A stretch of DNA of 64,000 nt from Parapedobacter sp037190485. GTDB taxonomy: Bacteria > Bacteroidota > Bacteroidia > Sphingobacteriales > Sphingobacteriaceae. The position numbers were made by a program, and so were the translations under genes. Positions 51,155 to 59,811 of the stretch are shown in pieces; the stretch's first letter is position 1, and each line of letters starts with the position of its first letter. Under the pieces are notes generated by a model that made no database searches, had not been told where the DNA came from, and worked only from the letters and a program-made list of their open reading frames with translations. The stretch is from assembly GCA_037190485.1 (NCBI GenBank), contig JBBCJB010000016.1:62001-126000 (forward strand), given 5' to 3'.

Positions 51155-51379
51155 TCGGTCATCCCGTGTCACCGCCCGGATGACGGTATAGATGCTGATG
51201 CATACCCCGACCAAGGCAAACAGCGCCGTCCATAGTGGCGTCTGCGCATCCCGCGACTCATCGATGCGGTAGCCGATGTAGGTGAATATACCGATGATGG
51301 CGAGCATCTGGAAGCCGACGCCCGTGAAATAGGCATACTTGCCCAGGCCGTTATTCAACGATGGCTTGGGGCGTTTCAT
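51146..51379 (-). CDS. AtpZ/AtpI family protein
   Basis: This 77-residue protein has two membrane helices (about 15-35 and 48-68) and matches AtpZ/AtpI, which assists ATP synthase c-ring assembly or Mg/Ca supply. Family residues YFTGVGFQMLAIIGIFTYIGY are seen in two parts. It normally precedes the atp operon; here, downstream on the same strand, there is no atp gene but a convergent envelope operon. It overlaps the bactofilin gene by 29 bp. Confidence 0.87.
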   Translation of the reverse strand: MKRPKPSLNNGLGKYAYFTGVGFQMLAIIGIFTYIGYRIDESRDAQTPLWTALFALVGVCISIYTVIRAVTRDDRSD

Positions 51380-51782
51380 ACGCGATCAGTTTCACTTCCG
51401 GGCTGGGACCGGGTAGGGCCAGGTTCCTGCTGGTGGCGCAACGGCCATTGATGGATGCGCCATCCTCGACGATCAGGCGCGTGGCCTCGATGTCGCCAAG
51501 GATCGAGGCTGAACGATTGAGCTGCAACACCTCGTTGGCCACGATCTGTCCGCGTACGGTACCGGCGATCTCGGCCGAATGGCAATTGATGTTGCCCTGG
51601 ATGTCTCCCTGTTCACCGATCACGAGTTTGGCGGTGCAGGCGATGTTGCCCATGATCTGGCCGTCGATGCGCAGGTCGCCCGCGGTGTCGATGTCGCCGT
51701 TGATGGCCGTGCCTTGGGCGATCAGGTTGATGCTGCCGCCACGTTGTTCAAGTGCTTTCTCGGTTTTCCTGTTTACGAACAT
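51351..51782 (-). CDS. Bactofilin family polymer-forming protein
   Basis: This 143-residue protein has a right-handed beta-helix pattern with short hydrophobic repeats: INGDIDTAGDLRIDGQIMGN, KLVIGEQGDIQGNINCHSA and ETVRGQIVANEVLQL-type turns. Bactofilins polymerise without nucleotide into cytoskeletal filaments that locate peptidoglycan enzymes and shape the cell. The neighbour on the upstream side is an M23 peptidase, a typical bactofilin partner. It overlaps AtpZ by 29 bp, a conserved pairing. Confidence 0.9.
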   Translation of the reverse strand: MFVNRKTEKALEQRGGSINLIAQGTAINGDIDTAGDLRIDGQIMGNIACTAKLVIGEQGDIQGNINCHSAEIAGTVRGQIVANEVLQLNRSASILGDIEATRLIVEDGASINGRCATSRNLALPGPSPEVKLIAYETPQAIVE

Positions 51783-51815
51783 GATTGATTTGCTGTGGTT
51801 AACTGTTTCGTTCTC

Positions 51816-52697
51816 TCAAAAAGCGATGTAATCCGTGGGGTCCACCGGATTGCCGTTGTGCCACAACTCGAAATGGAGGTGCGGCCCGGTGCTCAGCTCC
51901 CCGGTATCCCCGGCAAAGGCGATGACCTCACCGCCACGTACAAAGCTACCAACTTTTTTGATAATGGAAGCGCAATGTTTGTAAAGCGATATTAAGTTAT
52001 TGTTATGCTGCAGGATGACGACGTAGCCGGTTTCGGGGGTATATGAGGCGAAAAGCACATGGCCGCTCAGCGTGGCGCGTACCGGTTCGTTGGTCTTCAC
52101 GGCGATGTCGACCGCGTAATGCTGTTCTCTTGCGCTGAAACTCGAGCTGATGATTCCCTTGATGGGACTGTAAAAGGTATAGGAAGCGATTCCGGTACGC
52201 GTGCGCCCAGGGTTTTCCGGAAGGTCGTATGGTGCGCCGGATTCGACGAGCCTGCGCAGGGCGAGCTCGTCTTCGGATAGGCCGACATCCGGAGGCGTGT
52301 CTGCAGCGGCAGCGGTCTCGTTTTTCTCCTGTTGCTTGCCGGCTTCGGCCAGTGTCTCGCCCGCTTGGCCGCTCATCACCAACCGGAGGTTTTCGAGGTA
52401 GGTGTCGTTGGCATGTGCCAATTGCTCCATGGAATCGATGCGCGCATAGGCTTCCAGGAGCCGGCCGCGCTCGTAACTGCCCAAGGCCGACCCGATCACG
52501 TACTCCCGCAGGTTGGTGGATCGGATGAGGACAATCGTGAAAATGACCAGTACGACGGCCGTCGATATCGCGCCGGTGATCCAATACCACAGCTTACCGC
52601 GGAAAGCGGCCGTTTCTTCGAATGTCTCCTCTTGCAGGATCACGACCTTATAGCGCGTGTTGAGCGCTTTCGAAAGCTTGTTCTTTTGTTTAGCCAA
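51816..52697 (-). CDS. Membrane-anchored M23 family metallopeptidase
   Basis: This 293-residue protein has a cytoplasmic N-terminus, a membrane helix at about 33-56 and a coiled-coil-like segment, then a LytM domain with QHYAVDIAV and GPHLHFELW, the zinc-binding sites. It probably cleaves peptidoglycan in cooperation with the bactofilin 33 bp downstream, as known for LytM-bactofilin pairs. No ATG fits; the frame starts with TTG at 52697, which is preceded by AAGGGG. It is divergent from sprE. Confidence 0.9.
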   Translation of the reverse strand: MAKQKNKLSKALNTRYKVVILQEETFEETAAFRGKLWYWITGAISTAVVLVIFTIVLIRSTNLREYVIGSALGSYERGRLLEAYARIDSMEQLAHANDTYLENLRLVMSGQAGETLAEAGKQQEKNETAAAADTPPDVGLSEDELALRRLVESGAPYDLPENPGRTRTGIASYTFYSPIKGIISSSFSAREQHYAVDIAVKTNEPVRATLSGHVLFASYTPETGYVVILQHNNNLISLYKHCASIIKKVGSFVRGGEVIAFAGDTGELSTGPHLHFELWHNGNPVDPTDYIAF

Positions 52698-52734
52698 TGC
52701 TGCCCCTTTCCATGCAACCTATCGAAATAAATGA

Positions 52735-52742
52735 TACTTTTG
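52735..52742 (+). promoter_or_regulatory. -7 promoter element for sprE
   Basis: TACTTTTG matches TAnnTTTG, 32 bp before the ATG at 52775. No clear -33 at the proper distance. Confidence 0.45.
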
Positions 52743-52774
52743 CATGTGTTTCCCAGCAAAGGTATTCAATATTT

Positions 52775-55633
52775 ATGGCACATTGGCTAAGAATTGGCGG
52801 GCTGCGCTTTTTGGCAATCACCGTGGTGTCGAGTGCCTTTGTCGCCTGCGCGACGAGCAAGCGGGGAGCTGGGCAACAGGAGTACGACGTCATGGAAAAC
52901 TTCACGGCGAAGTACAACGTGGTTTACCATGGCCGCAAGCTCATCGCCGATGTCGAGCGGGCGAATTTCGCCGCGCATCAGGACAACTACCAGCAGTTGC
53001 TTCCCGTGCTCATCGAACCCACCGAAGCCACGGCGTCGACCAACACGGCATTGATGGATTCGGTCATCGGCAAGGCGCTCCACATCATCAACCGAAAGTC
53101 GCGCAGCAAATACATCAACGAAGCCTATTTGCTTACCGGGAAAGCCAACTACCTGAAAGGGAATTATTACAATGCTGCCGAGTTCTTCACGTACGTTGCC
53201 AACGCGTTCGCGGACGAGCCTGCGTACCGGCAGGCGGCGTTGGTGTGGAAGGCGCGGGCGCTCATGCAATTGGGCAACCTCACGGAGGCTGGATTGACGT
53301 TGGATACCGCATTCCTGGGCCTGGAAACGGAAAAGCAGTCGGTTGGGTTGGCCTTCGCCACGCAGGCGCAGCATTACCTGCTTACGCACGACGAGGAATC
53401 GGCGATCACGATGTTGCAGCAGGCCATCAAGCACGGCCGACACCGCCCCACGACGCTGCGCTGGCATTACCTGTTGGGACAATTGCTCCAGCGGCAAAAC
53501 CGTCCGGAAGAAGCTTACGCCCATTATGGCCGCGTGGTGCGCAGTAATGCGCCCTATGAAATGTCGTTCCATGCTGGGTTGAACCGGGTGTTCCTCGCTA
53601 CGGCCGAAAACCCGACGGGGGCCGATCGCGTGCGGTTGCTGCGCAAGATGCTCCGCGATGGGAAGAACGCGACGTTCAGGGACCAGATCCATTACCAGAT
53701 CGCCGAGGTGTTCTATGCCGATGGATACGTTCCCGAAGCATTGGAGAGTTACGAGCGGGCCTTGCGGCAATCGGGCAATAGCCGTTACCAGACCGCACTG
53801 ACCTACCTCAAGTTGGCCGATCATTATTTCGGCCAAGCCGACTACCAGACAGCCAAGCACTATTACGATAGCGTGGGGATGTCCCTGCCGTCCGATTTTC
53901 CGGATGCCGGCACGATCCAACGCAAGATAGCCAATTTGGATGAACTGATCGCCCAGTTGCAGGTGGTGGCGCACCACGACAGCCTCCAATACCTTGCGGG
54001 GCTTGGCGAGACCCAGCGGCACGCCGAGTTGGACAGCGTCATCGTGCGTGCCTATGCCAAGATACAGGGGGCCAGGCAGGCGGCCACGAAGAAGCCGGCG
54101 AGGCCCTCATCGGTGCAACGTTCGCCATTTGATGACATGTCGGGTTCGGCGGTCACGTATACCGATAATCGGTTTTACTTCAACAATCCCGACGCGATGG
54201 GCATGGGGCAAGCCGAGTTCAGGCGTCGGTGGGGAAACCGGCAGCTCCGTGACAATTGGCGGTTCAGCGATATGCCTGGGGGAGCGGTGGCCGTGGGGGA
54301 GGCATCCCCGACGGCAGTGGATGGCCCGCCCGGTACGGTCGAAGCCACCGAGCTGGATAGCGCCGCTTGGGCTTCGGCATTGCGCGACACCTTATTGGCG
54401 CAATTGCCCGATACGGAGGCAAAGCTGGCCGCTTCGCATGCCCGGATACACGATGCGTTGACGTACATTGGCAATACCTACCGCGATGAGCTGCGCGATC
54501 CCAAAGAGGCGATAAATGCCTACGAAGAACTTTTGAAGCGATATCCCGATACCCCGGACAAGGCGCTTCTCTATTACAACCTCTTCAGGTTATACGAGGG
54601 GCTGGATGCATCGCGCGTAGCCTATTACCGTGAAAAGTCGCTGCAGGAGTTTCCGGACGGATTGTACAGCCACGTCATCCGGGATCCGATGTACCTGGTC
54701 AAGCAGGAGCAGCAGCAGCGCGTATTGGATCAGGCCTATGAGCGGGTTTACACGCACTATACGCAGCAGCGATACGCCGCGGTGATCGATGAGGTGACAT
54801 CCCTGCTGGCCCGGGGGGAGGGGCGTACGCAGACACGCAGCCAGTTGGCCTACTTGCGCGTGTTGGCGTTGGGAAAGACCACCGCGCTGGCTACGTTTGA
54901 AGATGCGCTGACGCAACTCGCTACCGATTTTCCGGATGACAGCCTGGTGACGCCGTTGGCGAAGCAACACCTGGCGTTCATCGAGGCCAACCGCGACACG
55001 CTGGCCTCGAGAGCCTATGCCCTGTATGCCGTGGACCGCGACCGTGAACGATTCGTGGATGAGCCCACGATGACGCTTTGGCCGCAATTGGTCATCGATC
55101 GGGGTCCGGAACGCCCCCAGCCCCGCCGCGAATTGCAAGTGGCGGCCGCAGGGCAAACGGGCGTGCGCGAGGGTAGCCGCTTGGGGGCTGCTTCCGGCGT
55201 TTCCAGGCAGCAGTTGGCCAGGACGGCCGAGGTAGGCGAACTTGGTCCCAATGCATATCGCGATCTCGAATTACTGCCCGACTCGGCCAGCTATTATTTC
55301 GTCATCCACGTGATGAATGAACGGGTCAACCTGGCCCCGTCGCGGTTCGGCATCGGCCAATTCAACCGGACGCGGTATGCGGGTACGGCCATCACGCACC
55401 AATTGAAAACGGTGAACGGTGAAAGCCAGCTGATCTATATCGGCCCGTTTGCCACGTATGACCAGGCCCGTGCGTATGAAACGCGGGTATTGCCGCTTTT
55501 GCCGGATATCATGAAAATACCGAGCGATATCTATCATACATTTCTGATCACGGAAGCCATTTTTGGCACGTTATCTGATTTCGAAAAGATCGACGATTAC
55601 CATTCCGTATATCAGGATGAGACGAACCGGTAG
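52775..55633 (+). CDS. sprE: SprE/PorW-like TPR lipoprotein of type 9 secretion and gliding
   Basis: This 952-residue lipoprotein (lipobox FVACATSK) is full of tetratricopeptide-like helices across residues 60-730, for example YLKGNYYNAAEFFTYVANAF. The N-terminal ENFTAKYNVVYHGRKLI and C-terminal helical/SPOR-like domain (YYFVIHVMNERVNL, YIGPFATYDQARAYE) match SprE of Flavobacterium and PorW of Porphyromonas, required for gliding and type 9 secretion. The ATG at 52775 starts the signal; upstream in-frame codons lie in the promoter. It neighbours the M23-bactofilin-AtpZ set, as in other members of the phylum. The stop lies in a palindromic repeat. Confidence 0.88.
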   Translation: MAHWLRIGGLRFLAITVVSSAFVACATSKRGAGQQEYDVMENFTAKYNVVYHGRKLIADVERANFAAHQDNYQQLLPVLIEPTEATASTNTALMDSVIGKALHIINRKSRSKYINEAYLLTGKANYLKGNYYNAAEFFTYVANAFADEPAYRQAALVWKARALMQLGNLTEAGLTLDTAFLGLETEKQSVGLAFATQAQHYLLTHDEESAITMLQQAIKHGRHRPTTLRWHYLLGQLLQRQNRPEEAYAHYGRVVRSNAPYEMSFHAGLNRVFLATAENPTGADRVRLLRKMLRDGKNATFRDQIHYQIAEVFYADGYVPEALESYERALRQSGNSRYQTALTYLKLADHYFGQADYQTAKHYYDSVGMSLPSDFPDAGTIQRKIANLDELIAQLQVVAHHDSLQYLAGLGETQRHAELDSVIVRAYAKIQGARQAATKKPARPSSVQRSPFDDMSGSAVTYTDNRFYFNNPDAMGMGQAEFRRRWGNRQLRDNWRFSDMPGGAVAVGEASPTAVDGPPGTVEATELDSAAWASALRDTLLAQLPDTEAKLAASHARIHDALTYIGNTYRDELRDPKEAINAYEELLKRYPDTPDKALLYYNLFRLYEGLDASRVAYYREKSLQEFPDGLYSHVIRDPMYLVKQEQQQRVLDQAYERVYTHYTQQRYAAVIDEVTSLLARGEGRTQTRSQLAYLRVLALGKTTALATFEDALTQLATDFPDDSLVTPLAKQHLAFIEANRDTLASRAYALYAVDRDRERFVDEPTMTLWPQLVIDRGPERPQPRRELQVAAAGQTGVREGSRLGAASGVSRQQLARTAEVGELGPNAYRDLELLPDSASYYFVIHVMNERVNLAPSRFGIGQFNRTRYAGTAITHQLKTVNGESQLIYIGPFATYDQARAYETRVLPLLPDIMKIPSDIYHTFLITEAIFGTLSDFEKIDDYHSVYQDETNR

Positions 55634-55721
55634 AGACGCAATGCGTTGCGTCTGACGAAATGAGAGGCGCACGGTTTTGCGTCTGATGAAATAGGGTAGA
55701 GACGCAATGCGTTGCGTCTGA
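55629..55721. repeat. Tandem copies of a palindromic 27-bp repeat
   Basis: The 27-mer at 55629-55655 recurs exactly at 55695-55721; a degenerate copy lies between (about 55662-55685), giving a period near 33 bp. Each unit contains AGACGCAA and TTGCGTCT around TGCG, a perfect 8-bp hairpin. Similar GTAGAGACGCAATGCGTTGCGTCTC-like elements are widespread intergenic repeats in Bacteroidota, from memory. Confidence 0.75.
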
Positions 55722-55735
55722 TGCAACAAAGACGA

Positions 55736-57982
55736 ATGAAGAAACAGACAAAGAAGAAGAATACGCTGACCGCCGAAGAGGCCAGGCGTTATACGCGTGG
55801 GTTCTGGCGGGTTATCCTGGGGGCCATCCTGTTGGGGTTCCTGTTCATTTTCCTGGTCGGCATCGGCTTGTTCGGCAAGCTGCCGACGTTCCGCGACCTG
55901 GAAAACCCCAAAAGTAACCTGGCTTCAGAGGTCATTTCGGCGGATGGGGTGGTGCTGGGTACGTATTTCGTGCAGAACCGCTCGAACGTACGGTATGACG
56001 AATTGTCGCCTAACTTGGTACAGGCCCTCCTGGCAACGGAAGATAAGCGCTTTTATCGCCATTCGGGCATCGACTACCGGCGTACCTTCACCATTATTTT
56101 CTATAACCTGATCGGGAACCGGCAAGGCGCGAGCACGATCACGCAGCAATTGGCCCTCAACCTGTTCTCGGAAGGCCGCGCACGCAGCACCGGAAAACGG
56201 ATCATCCAGAAATTCCAGGAATGGATCACGGCGGTGCGGTTGGAACGCAATTACACCAAGGAAGAGATCATCACGATGTATTTCAATACCGTCGATTTCG
56301 GTGCATACAATACCTACGGCATCAAATCGGCGGCCCGTACCTATTTCAACACCACGCCAGACAAGCTGAATGTCCAGCAGTCTGCGCTGTTGGTGGGCAT
56401 GCTCAAGGGCCCCGGTATCTATTCGCCGGTCCGGTATCCGCAGAACGCCATCCGTCGGCGGAACCAGGTCATCGAGAACATGCGCAAGGAAGGGTTCGTG
56501 ACCCGTGAGGAGGCGACGAAGCTGAAAAACGAACCCCTGATCACGGATATGCGGATATCGAACTATGGCGAAGGGCTTGCCCCGTATTTCCGGGCGGTAT
56601 TGAAGCGCGACATCCAGCGCGAGTTCAATGAACTGTCCATCACCAAGGCCGACGGCACGCCGTGGGACCTGGATCGCGACGGGCTCCGGGTATACACCAC
56701 GATCAATTCGAAGATGCAGCTGTATGCCGAAGAGGCGCAACAGGAATGGATGAAATCGATGCAGGCTACGTTTGACAAGCAATGGAAGAGCCGCGACCCC
56801 TTCAAGGGCGACAAAGCCAAATTGCTCGAAACGGGCATGCGGCGATCGGATCGCTACCGGGTACTGAAGCAGGCCGGTAAATCGGACGCCGAGATCAAAA
56901 CCGATTTCGATACCCCGGTGCCGATGACTATCTTCACGTGGCGGGGCAATAAGGACACCACCATGACGCCCATGGATTCCATCCGGTACAACAAGCTCAT
57001 CCTGCGGAACTCCTTCATGTCGATGGAGCCGCATACCGGTTATGTCCGTGCATGGGTGGGCGGGATCAATTTCGAGCATTACAAGTACGACCAGGTGAAG
57101 ATGGGGACCCGCCAGGTGGGGTCGACCGCCAAGCCATTCACGTACGCCGTAGCCATAGACAACAGCTTCTCGCCCTGCTTCCAGGTACCCAACGTGCCGC
57201 TCACGGTGGGCAGCGGCCCCTATGCCTGGTCGCCGCGTGGCGAATCGGTGGGGAGTCCCATCACGTTGCGCCGCGCATTGGCGCATTCGCAGAACTATGC
57301 CACCGCATACATGATCAATGAAGTCGGGGCGCGGCCGGTGGCTACGCTCACCAAGCGGATGGGCATCACCTCCGAAGTGCCCGAATACCCATCGATATCG
57401 CTGGGCGCTTACGAAGCATCGGTATACGACATGGTGGGCGCCTATTCGGCCTTCGTGAACCACGGGGTATGGGTGGAGCCCACCTACCTGCTGCGCGTAG
57501 AGGACAAGAACGGCATGACCATCTATGAGAAGGCCCCCAAAGTGACCAAGGTGCTCAATAGTGAGAGCGCGTACATCATGGTCGATATGCTCAAGAGCGT
57601 CGTGAACGAAGGTTCGGGCGGCCGCATCCGTTGGCGCTACAACCTCACCAACCCCATCGGCGGCAAGACGGGTACCACCAACGACAACGCCGATGCGTGG
57701 TTCATCGGCATCACGCCCGAACTGGTGAGCGGCGTATGGACGGGGGCCGAAGACCGCGGCATCAGCTTCTATTCCATGGCCGAGGGGCAAGGGGCGCAGG
57801 CCGCGTTGCCCGTTTTCGCGCTGTACATGCAGAAGGTGTATGCCGATGCGTCGCTCGCGTATTCCAAAGGCGACTTCGCGTTGCCGGAGGGCGGGCTTAC
57901 GCGCGAACTGGATTGCAGCAAATACCAGCAATTCTATGGCGAAGACCGCGAAGAACAGCTGGATGACCGGCTAGGGTTTTGA
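55736..57982 (+). CDS. Class A penicillin-binding protein 1A (transglycosylase/transpeptidase)
   Basis: This 748-residue bifunctional enzyme polymerises and cross-links peptidoglycan. After a basic cytoplasmic tail and a membrane helix (about 30-52) comes the GT51 domain with catalytic ATEDKRFYRHSGID and GASTITQQLALNLF. The transpeptidase domain has SxxK in VGSTAKPFTY, SxN in AHSQNYATAYM, and KTGT in GGKTGTTNDNADAWF. No penicillin-insensitive extra domain. ATGs at 55721 and 55736 are both in frame; the latter is the usual start with a Lys-rich tail. The stop overlaps uvrC by one base. Confidence 0.96.
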   Translation: MKKQTKKKNTLTAEEARRYTRGFWRVILGAILLGFLFIFLVGIGLFGKLPTFRDLENPKSNLASEVISADGVVLGTYFVQNRSNVRYDELSPNLVQALLATEDKRFYRHSGIDYRRTFTIIFYNLIGNRQGASTITQQLALNLFSEGRARSTGKRIIQKFQEWITAVRLERNYTKEEIITMYFNTVDFGAYNTYGIKSAARTYFNTTPDKLNVQQSALLVGMLKGPGIYSPVRYPQNAIRRRNQVIENMRKEGFVTREEATKLKNEPLITDMRISNYGEGLAPYFRAVLKRDIQREFNELSITKADGTPWDLDRDGLRVYTTINSKMQLYAEEAQQEWMKSMQATFDKQWKSRDPFKGDKAKLLETGMRRSDRYRVLKQAGKSDAEIKTDFDTPVPMTIFTWRGNKDTTMTPMDSIRYNKLILRNSFMSMEPHTGYVRAWVGGINFEHYKYDQVKMGTRQVGSTAKPFTYAVAIDNSFSPCFQVPNVPLTVGSGPYAWSPRGESVGSPITLRRALAHSQNYATAYMINEVGARPVATLTKRMGITSEVPEYPSISLGAYEASVYDMVGAYSAFVNHGVWVEPTYLLRVEDKNGMTIYEKAPKVTKVLNSESAYIMVDMLKSVVNEGSGGRIRWRYNLTNPIGGKTGTTNDNADAWFIGITPELVSGVWTGAEDRGISFYSMAEGQGAQAALPVFALYMQKVYADASLAYSKGDFALPEGGLTRELDCSKYQQFYGEDREEQLDDRLGF

Positions 57983-59811
57983 TGAACGATTTTGACTACC
58001 GTAAAGCACTTGAAGCGATACCGCATCGACCCGGGGTGTACCAGTATTGGGATGCACAGGGCGAGCTGATCTACATCGGCAAGGCCAAGGATCTCCGCAA
58101 CCGCGTTGGCTCCTATTTCGTCAAGACCAACCAGCTCAATGGCAAGACGCGCGTATTGGTGCGCAAGATCAACCGCATCTCGTTCACGATCGTCGATACC
58201 GAAATCGATGCGTGGCTGCTCGAGAACAGCCTGATCAAGAAGCACCAGCCGCGGTATAACGTCATGCTCAAGGACGACAAGACCTACCCCTGGATCGTCA
58301 TCAAGAACGAACCGTTTCCCCGGGTATTCCCTACGCGGAAGTACATCAAGGATGGTTCCAGGTATTTCGGGCCGTACGCTTCGGTGGGGATGATGCATGC
58401 CATCATGGATACCATCCGCGAGTTGTACCCCTTGCGTACGTGCAACCTCGCGCTCACGCCCGATAACATCGCCAAGGGCAAGTTCAAGGTGTGCCTGGAG
58501 TACCAGATTGGCAACTGCAAGGGGCCATGCGAAGGATACCAGACCGAGCTGGATTACGAGCAGAGCCTCTCCGACATCCGCGATATCCTCAACGGCAAGA
58601 TCGGTGTCGTCATCCGTCGGCTCAAGGGGCAGTTGGACCTGGCGGTAGCCGAGCTGAATTTCGAATACGCCCATTTCCTCAAGAGCAAGCTCGACCTGCT
58701 GGATCGTTACCAAAGCAAATCGACCGTGGTGAGTGCGTCCATCAGCAACGTCGACGTGTTCAGCATCGCGTCCGATCAGGGGCATGCCTTCGTCAATTAC
58801 CTGAAGGTGATGAACGGCGTCATCATCCAGACACAGACCGTCGAACTCAAGAAGCGGCTGGACGAGACCGATGTCGAATTGTTGAGCCTGGCCATCCCCG
58901 AGATACGCAACCGCTTCAACAGTACGTCCAAGGAAATCATCGTGCCGTTCGCCATCGACATCGATGCCGAGGAACTTAGGTTCACGCAGCCCAAACAGGG
59001 CGAAAAGAAAAACCTGTTGGAGCTTTCGCTCAAGAACGCGCTGTACTTCAAGAAAGAGCGGCTCAACCAGTACGAGAAATTGAACCCGGAGCTGAAGACC
59101 GAGCGTATCCTCACGCAGATGCAAAAGGATCTCCGGCTCACGGAGTTGCCCCGGCACATCGAATGCTTCGACAATTCGAACTTCCAGGGCAAGTATCCGG
59201 TATCGGCCATCGTGGTGTTCAGGGATGCCAAACCGTCCAAGAAGGATTACCGGCATTTCAACGTCAAGACCGTGGTCGGCCCGAACGACTTCGCGACCAT
59301 GGAGGAGGCGGTACATCGACGGTACCGGAGGTTGTTGGACGAAGGGGAAACACTTCCCCAACTCATCATCATCGACGGTGGCAAGGGCCAGCTTTCCTCG
59401 GCCCTGAAGAGCCTGAAGCTGTTGGGTATCGACAAACAGGTAACGGTCATCGGCATTGCTAAACGGCTCGAAGAATTGTATTACCCCGGCGACCAGTACC
59501 CGCTGTACCTCGACAAGAAATCCGAGACGCTCAAGGTGATCCAGCACCTGCGCGACGAGGCCCACCGGTTCGGCATCACGTTCCACCGCAAGCAACGCAG
59601 CCTCAAGACGTTCCGCACGGAGCTCGAGAACGTGCCGGGCATCGGCAAGACCACCGCCGAGAAGCTGTTGAAGGCCTTCAAGTCGGTCAAGAAAATCCAG
59701 GAGGCGAGCGAGGAGGCGCTTCGGCAGGTGTTGACCGAAAGGCAAGTAAAGGCCGTGCAGGACTATTTCAGGTCGAGCACGGCCGAAGGGTCGGGAGCGG
59801 ACCCGGACTAA
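57982..59811 (+). CDS. uvrC: Excinuclease ABC subunit C
   Basis: UvrC makes both incisions in nucleotide excision repair. The 609-residue protein has a GIY-YIG domain at about 12-95 (PGVYQYW, LIYIGKAKDLRNRV), a cysteine-rich loop (GNCKGPCEGY), the UVR region near 200-235, an RNase-H-like nuclease domain with ECFDNSNFQGKYPV and DGGKGQL, and a C-terminal helix-hairpin-helix (NVPGIGKTTAEKLL). The ATG at 57982 forms TGATG with the PBP1A stop; a TTG three bases earlier is not needed. The 3' end overlaps the convergent PKD gene by 4 bp. Confidence 0.97.
   Translation: MNDFDYRKALEAIPHRPGVYQYWDAQGELIYIGKAKDLRNRVGSYFVKTNQLNGKTRVLVRKINRISFTIVDTEIDAWLLENSLIKKHQPRYNVMLKDDKTYPWIVIKNEPFPRVFPTRKYIKDGSRYFGPYASVGMMHAIMDTIRELYPLRTCNLALTPDNIAKGKFKVCLEYQIGNCKGPCEGYQTELDYEQSLSDIRDILNGKIGVVIRRLKGQLDLAVAELNFEYAHFLKSKLDLLDRYQSKSTVVSASISNVDVFSIASDQGHAFVNYLKVMNGVIIQTQTVELKKRLDETDVELLSLAIPEIRNRFNSTSKEIIVPFAIDIDAEELRFTQPKQGEKKNLLELSLKNALYFKKERLNQYEKLNPELKTERILTQMQKDLRLTELPRHIECFDNSNFQGKYPVSAIVVFRDAKPSKKDYRHFNVKTVVGPNDFATMEEAVHRRYRRLLDEGETLPQLIIIDGGKGQLSSALKSLKLLGIDKQVTVIGIAKRLEELYYPGDQYPLYLDKKSETLKVIQHLRDEAHRFGITFHRKQRSLKTFRTELENVPGIGKTTAEKLLKAFKSVKKIQEASEEALRQVLTERQVKAVQDYFRSSTAEGSGADPD

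Noticed and set aside
52787..54022. Open frame of 411 codons antisense to sprE
   Set aside because: Shadow of TPR-coding sequence, no family resemblance.
55925..57931. Open frame of 668 codons antisense to the PBP1A gene
   Set aside because: It is a shadow of a gene with clear GT51 and transpeptidase motifs; composition is rich in His and Arg as expected for antisense reading.
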